Origin: Klenkia sesuvii
GTDB lineage: Bacteria > Actinomycetota > Actinomycetes > Mycobacteriales > Geodermatophilaceae
Assembly: GCF_037083825.1 (NCBI RefSeq)
Contig: NZ_JBAPLU010000003.1
Location: forward strand, 248,001-312,000
Reading direction: 5' to 3'
Length of the DNA stretch: 64,000 nucleotides
Position 1 is the stretch's first letter, and each line of letters starts with the position of its first letter. Both the position numbers and the translations under genes were made by a program. The notes beneath the pieces are model-generated. The model was not told the DNA's origin. It saw nothing but the letters and a program-made list of their open reading frames with translations, and searched no databases. Shown here piece after piece: positions 14,380 to 21,831 of this stretch.

Positions 14380-15977
14380 CCGACGCCGTCGTCGTCGGTT
14401 CCGGGCACAACGGGCTGGTCGCCGCCTGCCACCTGGCCGTCGCGGGCCTGCAGGTCGAGGTCGTGGAGGCCGACGAGGTCCTCGGCGGTGCGGTCTCCAC
14501 CGTCGAGCGCTGGCCCGGGGTGCGGGTCGACCGCGGTTCCAGCGCGCACGTGATCGTGCGGCACTCGGGCATCGTCGAGGAGCTGGGCCTGGCCGACCAC
14601 GGCCTGCGCTACGTCGACTGCGACCCGTGGGGCTTCGCCCCGGCCCCCCAGCCGGGCTGCGACGGCCCCGACGGCCGGCCGCTGGTCTTCTCCGTCGACC
14701 TGGACGCCACCTGCGCCTCGATCGAGGCCGCCTGCGGGTCCGCCGACGCCACGGCCTACCGGCGCTTCGTCGAGGTGTGGGGACCGCGCAGCGAGCGCAT
14801 CGTGCGGGCCTTCGGCGACCGGCCCAGCCCCGGCCGGTTGGCGCGGCACCTGTGGCCGTTGGGTGCCCCCGCGAAGGGCCGCGCCCGCACCTCCGGCGGC
14901 GAGCTCGCCACCGACTTCCTCGGCTCGGGCGACGCGCTGCTGGACAAGTGGTTCACCAGCGAGCGGCTCAAGGCGGCGCTGGCCTGGTTCGGCGCGCAGT
15001 CCGGGCCGCCCATGTCCGAACCAGGGACGGCGGCCATGGTCGGCTGGGCGGCCCTGCTGCACACCACCCCGCCCGGTCACCCGGTCGGCGGTTCCGGCGG
15101 GTTGACCGCGGCGCTCCGGCGCAAGCTCGAGGCCCACGGCGGTCGGGTCACCCTCGGCGACGGCGCCGCCTCGCTCCTGGTCGGCGACGGTCGGGTCACC
15201 GGCGTCGTCCTGCAGTCCGGACGGCGCATCGCGGCCGGCACCGTGGTCGCCGCCTGCCACGTGGGGGCCACCCGCGCCATCGCCGGCGAGCACGCGCCCC
15301 CCGCGCTGCGCGACGCCGATCCCCCGCTGGGCAACGGCTTCGGCCTCGTCGTCCGCTGCCTGACCGACGCGCTGCCGGCCTACCCCGGCGTCGACCCGGC
15401 CGACTCGTTGCAGGGACTGCAACTGCTGTGCACCGACCGTGCGGTGCTGGCCCGCGCGCACGGCGACTGGCAGGCCGGGGACCTGCCCCGCGAGCCGGTG
15501 CCGCTGGCGATGAGCTTCTCCGCCAGCGACGACACCCTCGCCCCGCCCGGCCAGCACGTGGTCACCATCTGGGGCCAGTGGTACCCCTACACCCTCGGCG
15601 AAGGCCGCGGTTGGGACGCGATCGCCGAGGCCGAGGCCGCCCGCCTGGTCGACGCCGTCGACCGGTTCGCACCCGGGTTCGCCGACTCGGTGCAGCGGCT
15701 GTACATCCAGACTCCCCTCGAGCTGGAGCGCGAGCTGCGGCTGCCCCGCGGCAACGTGATGCACGTGGAGATGTCGCTGGCCTCCATGTTCGCCTTCCGG
15801 CCCACGCCTGCGCTGTCCGGCCACCGGGTACCGGGGCTCTCCGGGCTCTACCTCGCCGGCGCCTCCACCCATCCCGGCGGCGGCGTCAGCGGCAACAGCG
15901 GCCGGACGGCGGCCCGCACCGTGCTGGCCGACCGCGGAGACCGGGTGCGCGCGCTGAGCCGCCTTCTGCGCCGGTGA
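14376..15977 (+). CDS. CrtI/CrtO-like FAD-dependent carotenoid oxidoreductase
   Basis: 533 aa. N-terminal FAD-binding VVVGSGHNGLVAACHLAVAG with EVVEADEVLGGA, and C-terminal LAGASTHPGGGVSGNSGR match the phytoene desaturase/CrtO/PYROXD2 superfamily. It heads a run of cruF- and cruG-like genes with GTGA overlaps, so it probably carries out a late oxidation (ketolation, hydroxylation or extra desaturation) on a carotenoid end group rather than phytoene desaturation, which is covered by crtI at 30.8 kb. Exact reaction is inference. Confidence 0.82.
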   Translation: MTDAVVVGSGHNGLVAACHLAVAGLQVEVVEADEVLGGAVSTVERWPGVRVDRGSSAHVIVRHSGIVEELGLADHGLRYVDCDPWGFAPAPQPGCDGPDGRPLVFSVDLDATCASIEAACGSADATAYRRFVEVWGPRSERIVRAFGDRPSPGRLARHLWPLGAPAKGRARTSGGELATDFLGSGDALLDKWFTSERLKAALAWFGAQSGPPMSEPGTAAMVGWAALLHTTPPGHPVGGSGGLTAALRRKLEAHGGRVTLGDGAASLLVGDGRVTGVVLQSGRRIAAGTVVAACHVGATRAIAGEHAPPALRDADPPLGNGFGLVVRCLTDALPAYPGVDPADSLQGLQLLCTDRAVLARAHGDWQAGDLPREPVPLAMSFSASDDTLAPPGQHVVTIWGQWYPYTLGEGRGWDAIAEAEAARLVDAVDRFAPGFADSVQRLYIQTPLELERELRLPRGNVMHVEMSLASMFAFRPTPALSGHRVPGLSGLYLAGASTHPGGGVSGNSGRTAARTVLADRGDRVRALSRLLRR

Positions 15978-16816
15978 GCTCGATCCCGTCCGCGGCGGCC
16001 CGGGTGCCCTGGGCCCTAACCGCCGCCCTGCTGGGCACCGCGATCGCCTACCCGCTCGTCGACGGCGGGGCCCGCGACGCGGTCAGCTGGACCATCGTGC
16101 TGCTGGGCTCGGCGCTGACCGTGCTGCACGCGGGGCTGTCCCGCGGGTGGCGCACCGGGGCGACCGTCGCCGGGCTCACCGTGCTGGCGTCGGTGGTGTT
16201 CGAGTCGGTGGGCCTGGCCACCGGGTTCCCCTACGGCAGCTACACCTACAGCGACACCCTGGGCCCGACGCTGCTGGGCGTCCCGTTCCTGGTGCCGCTG
16301 GCCTGGCTGATGATGGTGTGGCCCAGCTGGTTGCTGGCCGCGCGGCTGGTGCCGGGCCCCCGCGCGGGGCGGGTCGCCGTGGCCGCCTCCGTGTTCGCCG
16401 CGTGGGACGTCGTCCTGGACCCCCAGCTCGTGCAGGCCGGGTACTGGACGTGGGCGCACCCCTCCCCCGGCCTGCCCGGCATCGACACGGTGCCGTTGAC
16501 CAACCTCGCCGGCTGGCTCCTGGCCGGGGTGGTGCTCATGACCGCGCTCGACCTGCTGGTGGCCGGGCAGCCGGCGGCGCTGGACGACCACGCGCCGCTG
16601 GTGGCGCTGGCCTGGATGGTGCTCGGTGGCGCACTGGCCCACGCCGTCTGGCTGGACCTGCCCGGGTCTGCGGTCTGGGGCGTCGTGGTGAGCGCTCCGG
16701 TCCTGGTCGCCCTCGCGCTGCACCACCGCCGGCAGGTCCCCCCCACCAGCACACCCGCCGCCCGGGGGCCGTCGCACGACGCCCAGGACCCGCTCCAGCC
16801 CGGTTCTGGGTCCTGA
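15974..16816 (+). CDS. cruF: CruF-like carotenoid 1,2-hydratase
   Basis: 280 aa integral membrane protein with about seven hydrophobic helices. FESVGLATGFPYGSYTYS and FAAWDVVLDPQLVQAGYWTW are hallmarks of the CruF/bisanhydrobacterioruberin hydratase family, which adds water to the psi end of acyclic carotenoids. GTG 15974 overlaps the oxidoreductase stop. The next gene encodes the glycosyltransferase (CruG type) that would use the new hydroxyl. The last 35 residues are polar and probably cytoplasmic. Confidence 0.88.
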   Translation: MSSIPSAAARVPWALTAALLGTAIAYPLVDGGARDAVSWTIVLLGSALTVLHAGLSRGWRTGATVAGLTVLASVVFESVGLATGFPYGSYTYSDTLGPTLLGVPFLVPLAWLMMVWPSWLLAARLVPGPRAGRVAVAASVFAAWDVVLDPQLVQAGYWTWAHPSPGLPGIDTVPLTNLAGWLLAGVVLMTALDLLVAGQPAALDDHAPLVALAWMVLGGALAHAVWLDLPGSAVWGVVVSAPVLVALALHHRRQVPPTSTPAARGPSHDAQDPLQPGSGS

Positions 16817-16823
16817 GCACCAC

Positions 16824-17930
16824 ATGACGGCGCGAGGAAGGCGGCGGGTGCGGCGGGTGCAGGGGGTGCTCGCGGGTGCCGCGGTGGCCGGGGCGGTGCA
16901 CGCCGCCGTCAACGCCCGGTTGCTGCGCACCCCACCGGCGGACCCGCCGGCCACCGCCGCGCGGGTGCGGGTGGTCGTCCCGGCGCGCGACGAGGCCCAC
17001 CAGCTGGGTCCCTGCCTCGATGCGCTGACCGGGCAGACCGGTGTCCCCCGCCTCGACGTCGTGGTCGTCGACGACGGCTCCACCGACGGCACCGCCGCCG
17101 TGGCCGCCGCGCACGGCGCGCGCGTGCTGGCCGCACCTCCGCCGCCCCCGGGGTGGCTGGGCAAACCGAACGCCTGCGCGCGGGGCGCCGCCGAGGCCGA
17201 CGACGTCGACGTGCTGGTGTTCGTCGACGCCGACGTGCGGCTGGCCCCGCACGCCGTGGCCGGCGCGGTCGCCCTGCTCGACGCCCACCGCCTCGACCTG
17301 GTGTCGCCCTGGCCCCGGCAGCTGGCGGTCACGCCCGTCGAGCGGTTGGTGCAGCCGCTGCAGCAGTGGCTGTGGGCCACCACCCTCCCGCTGCGGTTGG
17401 CCGAGGGGCCCGGTCGGCCGTCGATGGCGGCGGCGAACGGCCAGTTCCTCGTCGTCCGGCGGGTGGCCTACGAGCGGGCCGGCGGCCACGGGGCGGTGCG
17501 TGGCGAGGTGCTCGAGGACATCGCCCTGCTGCGGGCGGTGAAGCGGTCGGGTGGTCGCGGTGTCGTGGTCGACGGGTCGGCCTCGGCCCGCACCCGCATG
17601 TACGCCGGCGCTGCCGAGCTCGCCGCCGGGTACGAGAAGTCGCTGTGGTCGGCCCTGGGCGGGTCCCCGGCGGGCAGCATCGTCGCCGGGGCCGCGCTGG
17701 CGGCGGTGTGGGTGCTGCCCCCGCTGGCCGGCGGACGGGCGGGGTTGGTGGGCTACCTCGCCGGCGTGGCCGGCCGGGCGGCGACCGCGCGGCGCACGGG
17801 CGGCCGGGTGTGGCCCGACAGCCTCACCCACCCGCTGGGCGTGCTGGCGCTGGACGTGCTGCTGGTCCGGTCGGTGCTCGGCCACCACCGTGGGACGCTG
17901 CGCTGGCGGGGCCGCACACTGACCGGGTGA
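16824..17930 (+). CDS. cruG: CruG-like carotenoid glycosyltransferase (GT2)
   Basis: 368 aa. An N-terminal hydrophobic anchor is followed by a GT2 domain: VRVVVPARDEAHQLGPCL, VVVVDDGSTDGTAAV, VLVFVDADVRLAP (DxD) and a Q/RxxRW-like late region; two to three C-terminal membrane helices follow. In cyanobacteria and Deinococcus, CruG glycosylates the C-1'/2' hydroxyl made by CruF; the tandem here supports the same job, giving a membrane carotenoid glycoside. Eight bp separate it from cruF. Confidence 0.86.
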   Translation: MTARGRRRVRRVQGVLAGAAVAGAVHAAVNARLLRTPPADPPATAARVRVVVPARDEAHQLGPCLDALTGQTGVPRLDVVVVDDGSTDGTAAVAAAHGARVLAAPPPPPGWLGKPNACARGAAEADDVDVLVFVDADVRLAPHAVAGAVALLDAHRLDLVSPWPRQLAVTPVERLVQPLQQWLWATTLPLRLAEGPGRPSMAAANGQFLVVRRVAYERAGGHGAVRGEVLEDIALLRAVKRSGGRGVVVDGSASARTRMYAGAAELAAGYEKSLWSALGGSPAGSIVAGAALAAVWVLPPLAGGRAGLVGYLAGVAGRAATARRTGGRVWPDSLTHPLGVLALDVLLVRSVLGHHRGTLRWRGRTLTG

Positions 17931-18571
17931 CCGCACACGAGCGCACCACCTTCGACCCCGCCGAGATGGACCCCAAGGCCTTCTACCGGGTGCTCAACTC
18001 CGTCGTCGTCCCCCGCCCGATCGCCTGGGTGGGCACCCGCTCGGTCGACGGCGTGCACAACCTGGCCCCGCACTCCTTCTACACCGTGGCCTGCGTGGAC
18101 CCGCCGGTCGTGCAGTTCACCAGCGTGGGCCGCAAGGACAGCCTGACCAACGTCGAGGCGACCGGTGAGTTCACCATCAGCGTGACCCCCGAGGAGCTCT
18201 TCGAGCAGGTCAACGCGACCAGCACCGACTTCCCGCCCGACCACGACGAGGCCGAGCACACCGGTGTGGTGCTCGAGGACAGCGACGTGGTGGGCGTCAA
18301 GCGGGTCGCCGCGAGCCCGGTGACGCTGGAGTGCACGCTGCACTCGACGCTGTCCCTCGGCGACTCGACGATCGTGTTCGGCCGGGTGGTGCACGTCAGC
18401 GCACACGCCGCCGCGGTGCGCGAGGGCCGGCCCCGCATCGAGGGCCTGCGGCCGCTGGCCCGCCTGGGCGGCAACGAGTGGTCGACCATCGGCGAGCTGA
18501 AGGAGATCCGCCGGATCCCCTTCGCCGACTGGCAGGCCGACCCCTCGATCGGCGAGGCGCTGCGCGGGTAG
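17927..18571 (+). CDS. Flavin reductase-like FMN-binding protein
   Basis: 214 aa. NSVVVPRPIAWVGTRS near residue 25 and the LAPHSFYTVACVDPP segment identify the flavin reductase/DIM6-NTAB FMN-binding split barrel. It is GTGA-coupled to cruG, ending the carotenoid modification operon. It could supply reduced flavin to a monooxygenase or act as an independent FMN reductase; nothing in the sequence fixes the partner. Confidence 0.85.
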   Translation: MTAHERTTFDPAEMDPKAFYRVLNSVVVPRPIAWVGTRSVDGVHNLAPHSFYTVACVDPPVVQFTSVGRKDSLTNVEATGEFTISVTPEELFEQVNATSTDFPPDHDEAEHTGVVLEDSDVVGVKRVAASPVTLECTLHSTLSLGDSTIVFGRVVHVSAHAAAVREGRPRIEGLRPLARLGGNEWSTIGELKEIRRIPFADWQADPSIGEALRG

Positions 18572-18573
18572 AA

Positions 18574-18590
18574 GTGCTACGGTGTGCTAC
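18574..18590 (+). promoter_or_regulatory. Toxin-antitoxin promoter with GTGCTAC direct repeats
   Basis: GTGCTAC at 18574-18580 and 18584-18590, spaced exactly 10 bp. They contain the extended -10 TGCTACGGT (box TACGGT 18578-18583), 7 nt from ATG 18591. Likely a leaderless, autoregulated promoter with the antitoxin binding the repeats. Confidence 0.65.
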
Positions 18591-18857
18591 ATGCGCACCG
18601 TGACCCATCGCGAGATGCGGAACAACAGCGGCGAGATCCTGCGCGCCGTCGCCGCCGGCGAGACCATCCAGGTGACCAACAACGGCGTCGTGGCCGCCGT
18701 CATCTCGCCTCCCCCGGTCGACGTGCTCCGCGACCTGGAGGAGCGCGGCCAGCTCCGCCGGGCCACGGGTGACATCGCGGACCTCCGGTCCCTACCCCGG
18801 AGCCGGTCATCGCTCACGACGGCCGAGATCCTCGCCGACACCCGCGGCCGCTGGTGA
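18591..18857 (+). CDS. Phd/YefM family antitoxin
   Basis: 88 aa. MRTVTHREMRNNSGEILRAV followed by GETIQVTNNGVVAAVISP is the classic prevent-host-death/YefM DNA-binding domain; the Arg/Ser-rich C-terminus is the toxin-binding arm. Start at ATG 18591 because the -10 box lies just upstream. The stop overlaps the toxin GTG. Neutralises the PIN toxin and probably represses the pair. Confidence 0.9.
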   Translation: MRTVTHREMRNNSGEILRAVAAGETIQVTNNGVVAAVISPPPVDVLRDLEERGQLRRATGDIADLRSLPRSRSSLTTAEILADTRGRW

Positions 18858-19249
18858 TCGCCTACCTGGACACGTCGGCGGCGATGAAGCTGCTCGTCGA
18901 GGAGCCCGAGTCGGCAGCCCTTGCCGAGGAACTCGTGCGGAGTGCGTCCGACGGTCCACTGCTCGCTGCCTGGCTCCTGCACACCGAGCTGCATTGTGCC
19001 GCACGACGCCACCCCGGCGACATCGAGGTGGCCATCGTGCAGACCGTGCTGGCCAACGTGTCGCTCGTGGACGTGACCCGCGGGGACCTGCTGACCGCGC
19101 CCACCCTCCCGGGTCGGCTCCGATCGCAGGACGCGGTGCACCTCGCCGTCGCACTGCGGCTGGGTGCCACCCACCTGATCACCTACGACGCCGAACTGGC
19201 GGCCGCCGCAGTCGCCGCGGGCATGGTCGTGGTCGCACCTCGGCCCTGA
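18854..19249 (+). CDS. vapC: PIN domain toxin (VapC-like)
   Basis: 131 aa. PIN acidic residues are present: D in AYLDTSAAMKLL, E in LLHTELHCAARR, D in RSQDAVHLAVAL and D in LITYDAEL. VapC toxins are Mg-dependent RNases cutting tRNA or rRNA. The pairing of a PIN toxin with a Phd-type antitoxin by GTGA overlap is common. All four acidic residues are intact, so it is likely active. Confidence 0.9.
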   Translation: MIAYLDTSAAMKLLVEEPESAALAEELVRSASDGPLLAAWLLHTELHCAARRHPGDIEVAIVQTVLANVSLVDVTRGDLLTAPTLPGRLRSQDAVHLAVALRLGATHLITYDAELAAAAVAAGMVVVAPRP

Positions 19250-19258
19250 GGCCCGCCA

Positions 19259-20236
19259 TCAGCCCGGCAGGTGCGGGGCCACCTCGTCGGCGGCGTCGGC
19301 ACCGAAGGCGGAGGCGAAGCGCTCCAGGAACGAGCCCCGGGGCAGGTCGTACTCCTGGGTGCCGATGACCTCGACGGCGGCGGTGGCCACCGCCGAGCCC
19401 ACCTGGGTGGCGCGCTCGATGCCCAGCCCCCACTGCCGGGCGGCGACGAACCCGGCACGCAGGGCGTCACCACCGCCGGTGGGCTCGACCGGCTTGGTCT
19501 CGGGGACGGCGATGACCTCGATCGGCTCGGCGTCGCGGCCCTCCACGCGGACCCCCTTCGCCGCGCGGGTGATGACCCAGGTGCCGACCTCGTCGAGCAC
19601 CTCCTCGTGGCTCCAGCCGGTCTTCTGCTTGAGCAGGGCCGCCTCGTACTCGTTGGTGAACAGCAGGTCGGCGTCGCGCACCAGGGTGCGGATCATCTCG
19701 CCGTCGGCCCAGGCCAGCTGCTGGGACGGGTCGGCCAGGAACGGGTAGCCGCGCTCGCGGCACTCCTCGGTGTGCCGCACCATCGCGGTCGGGTCGTTGG
19801 GGCCCACCACCACCAGGTCGGGTGCCCCGACCCGGGCAGCCACCGGGGCGAGCTCGATCTGGGAGGCCTCGGCCATGGCACCGGAGTAGAACGACGCGAT
19901 CTGGTTGTTCGTGGCGTCGGTGGTGCAGGTGAACCGGGCGGTGTGCTTGACCTCCGACCACCGGATCGAGCGGGTGTCCACCCCGTGCCGCTGCAACCAG
20001 GCCTCGTAGTCGTCGAAGTCCGAGCCGACCGACCCGACCAGCACCGGCGAGAGGCCGAGCAGGCCCATCCCGTAGGCCATGTTCGCCCCGGCACCACCGC
20101 GGTGCTGCACGAGGTCGTCGACCAGGAACGACAGCGACACGTTCGCCATCTGGCCCTCGACGAACTGCTCGGCGAACTTGCCCGGGAAGGTCATCAGGTG
20201 GTCGGTGGCGATCGAACCGGTCACGACGACGGGCAC
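19259..20236 (-). CDS. Adenosine kinase (PfkB/ribokinase family)
   Basis: 325 aa. N-terminal TGSIATDHLMTFPGKF, QHRGGAGANMAYGM substrate region and C-terminal PTGGGDALRAGF with the catalytic Asp mark the ribokinase family; the overall form matches mycobacterial adenosine kinase (Rv2202c type). It phosphorylates adenosine in purine salvage. GTG 20236 has GGAG 8 nt upstream. As in mycobacteria, an asnB-type gene is nearby (21.8 kb), here with two genes between. Confidence 0.88.
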   Translation of the reverse strand: MPVVVTGSIATDHLMTFPGKFAEQFVEGQMANVSLSFLVDDLVQHRGGAGANMAYGMGLLGLSPVLVGSVGSDFDDYEAWLQRHGVDTRSIRWSEVKHTARFTCTTDATNNQIASFYSGAMAEASQIELAPVAARVGAPDLVVVGPNDPTAMVRHTEECRERGYPFLADPSQQLAWADGEMIRTLVRDADLLFTNEYEAALLKQKTGWSHEEVLDEVGTWVITRAAKGVRVEGRDAEPIEVIAVPETKPVEPTGGGDALRAGFVAARQWGLGIERATQVGSAVATAAVEVIGTQEYDLPRGSFLERFASAFGADAADEVAPHLPG

Positions 20237-20249
20237 GGTGGGGCTCCAG

Positions 20250-20275
20250 GGGTTCGACGGCGAGGGTACGAACCC
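20250..20275. repeat. Inverted repeat before the adenosine kinase gene
   Basis: GGGTTCG (20250-20256) and CGAACCC (20269-20275) form a 7-bp stem with a 12-nt loop. It could terminate the upstream minus-strand CDP-alcohol gene or act as an operator for the kinase. Confidence 0.5.
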
Positions 20276-20325
20276 GCGTTCGGGCTCGGGGTCGCCCAGG
20301 GTTCACCCGAGCGTAACGGCCCGGT

Positions 20326-20991
20326 TCACCCCAGGGCGCGACGGAGCTGCACCGCCAACTGCCCGCTGCCGACCGCGCCGAGGAGCGCCCCGGCGGCCGC
20401 GCCGAGCAGCACGACCAGCTCCGCCAGCCCGGCGGCGCCGCTCACCACCCCGGCACCGACGAGGGTCATCGCGACCACGGCCACCCGGGCCGGCCGCTCC
20501 CACACCGAGATGGCGCCGGTCTCGTCGACGCCGGCCTGCCCGGCCCGGGCCCGCAGGTAGTCGGGGAACCAGCACAGGGCGCCGAAGACCACGGCCAGCC
20601 AACCGGGGGCGCCGGCGACCCACAGCGCCGTCGCGTAGCCGACCTCGGTGAGCCGGTCGACGGCGGAGTCGAGCACGTACCCCCGGCGGGTCGCCCGGCC
20701 ACCGGCGATGGCCAGCGCGCCGTCGAGGGAGTCCAGCAGCCCCGAGGCACCCACCAGCGCACCGGCCAGCAGCAGCCACGGCCCCCCGGCCGCGGCCGGC
20801 GCGACGGCGGCGCCGGCGACCGCCAACCCCACCAGGGTCGCGACCAGCGGCGACGTCCCGGCCAGCGGCCGGGCCAGGGTGTGCGCGAGGGTCAGCCAGC
20901 CCTGCACGACCGGGGAGCGCCGCGGGTCGGTGCCGCCGTGCCACTGCGCCCAGGCCGTGAAGTACTCCTCCCGGGACAGGTACGGCGGCAC
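20326..20991 (-). CDS. CDP-alcohol phosphatidyltransferase family membrane protein
   Basis: 221 aa with about five membrane helices. The family signature reads DSLDGALAIAGG then TRRGYVLDSAVDR, preserving the four metal-binding Asp of DxxDG...GxxxDxxxD. The Arg that normally follows the Ala (DGxxAR) is Ile. The protein should transfer a phosphatidyl or phospho-alcohol unit in the membrane; substrate unknown. It lies head to head with the lipase gene, with 29 bp between starts. Confidence 0.83.
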   Translation of the reverse strand: MPPYLSREEYFTAWAQWHGGTDPRRSPVVQGWLTLAHTLARPLAGTSPLVATLVGLAVAGAAVAPAAAGGPWLLLAGALVGASGLLDSLDGALAIAGGRATRRGYVLDSAVDRLTEVGYATALWVAGAPGWLAVVFGALCWFPDYLRARAGQAGVDETGAISVWERPARVAVVAMTLVGAGVVSGAAGLAELVVLLGAAAGALLGAVGSGQLAVQLRRALG

Positions 20992-21020
20992 GCGCCCAGT
21001 TCACCAGGGACAGTGGAGGA

Positions 21021-21827
21021 ATGCTCGCCGGCCTCGCCCCCGCCCGCCGCCGACTCCTGCTCGCCGCACTGGCCGCGCTCGTGGTGGGCGTGGTCGCCGT
21101 CGTCGCCGCGGTCGTGGTCCCCCGGCTGGCGACGACCACCGAGGAGCCGGTCAGCCAGGGCGACCCGGGCCCGGTGCTGCTGGTCCCCGGCTACGGCGGG
21201 TCCACGACGGGGTTGCAACAGCTGGCCGACGTGCTGACCGCGGCCGGGCGGGACGCCGCCGTCGTCCCGCTGCCCGGTGCGGGCACCGGCGACCTGGGGG
21301 CCGCGGCCGACGTCCTGGGCGACGCCGTCGACCTCGCGCTGGCCCGCACCGGGGCCACCAGCGTGGACGTGGTCGGGTACTCCGCCGGCGGGGTGGTCGC
21401 CCGGCTGTGGGCCGCCGACGGCGGCGCCGCGCAGGCCCGCCGCGTGCTCACCCTGGGCTCCCCGCACCACGGGACGACGATCGCCGACCTCGGCTCCTCG
21501 CTGGCCCCCGACCAGTGCCCGCAGGCCTGCCAGCAGCTGACCACCGGCAGCGAGCTGCTGCGCCGGCTGAACGCCGGGGACGAGACGCCGACCGGCCCCA
21601 CCTGGGTGTCGATCTGGACCGACGACGACCAGACGGTCACCCCGCCGTCGTCCGCCGAGCTCGACGGCGCGCTCAACATCACCGTGCAGTCGGTGTGCGC
21701 CGACAGCACCGTGGCCCACGGTCAGCTGCCCACCGACCCCCTGGTGCAGGGCATGGTGCTCGCCGAGCTGGCAGCGGGGCAGCCGGTCGACCTGGGCCCG
21801 GCCGACTGCGCCCGCCTGTCGTCCTGA
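21021..21827 (+). CDS. Membrane-anchored or secreted lipase-like alpha/beta hydrolase
   Basis: 268 aa. An N-terminal hydrophobic segment (about residues 11-36, after RRR) acts as signal anchor. The nucleophile elbow is GYSAGG, the oxyanion region VPGYGGSTTG, the acid Asp lies in DDDQTVTPP and the His in VAHGQLPTD. This resembles class 2 triacylglycerol lipases and esterases of actinobacteria. ATG 21021 has GACAGT 6 nt upstream (leaderless type); GGAGGA abuts the ATG and is too close to serve as a ribosome binding site. Confidence 0.83.
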   Translation: MLAGLAPARRRLLLAALAALVVGVVAVVAAVVVPRLATTTEEPVSQGDPGPVLLVPGYGGSTTGLQQLADVLTAAGRDAAVVPLPGAGTGDLGAAADVLGDAVDLALARTGATSVDVVGYSAGGVVARLWAADGGAAQARRVLTLGSPHHGTTIADLGSSLAPDQCPQACQQLTTGSELLRRLNAGDETPTGPTWVSIWTDDDQTVTPPSSAELDGALNITVQSVCADSTVAHGQLPTDPLVQGMVLAELAAGQPVDLGPADCARLSS

Positions 21828-21831
21828 CGAC

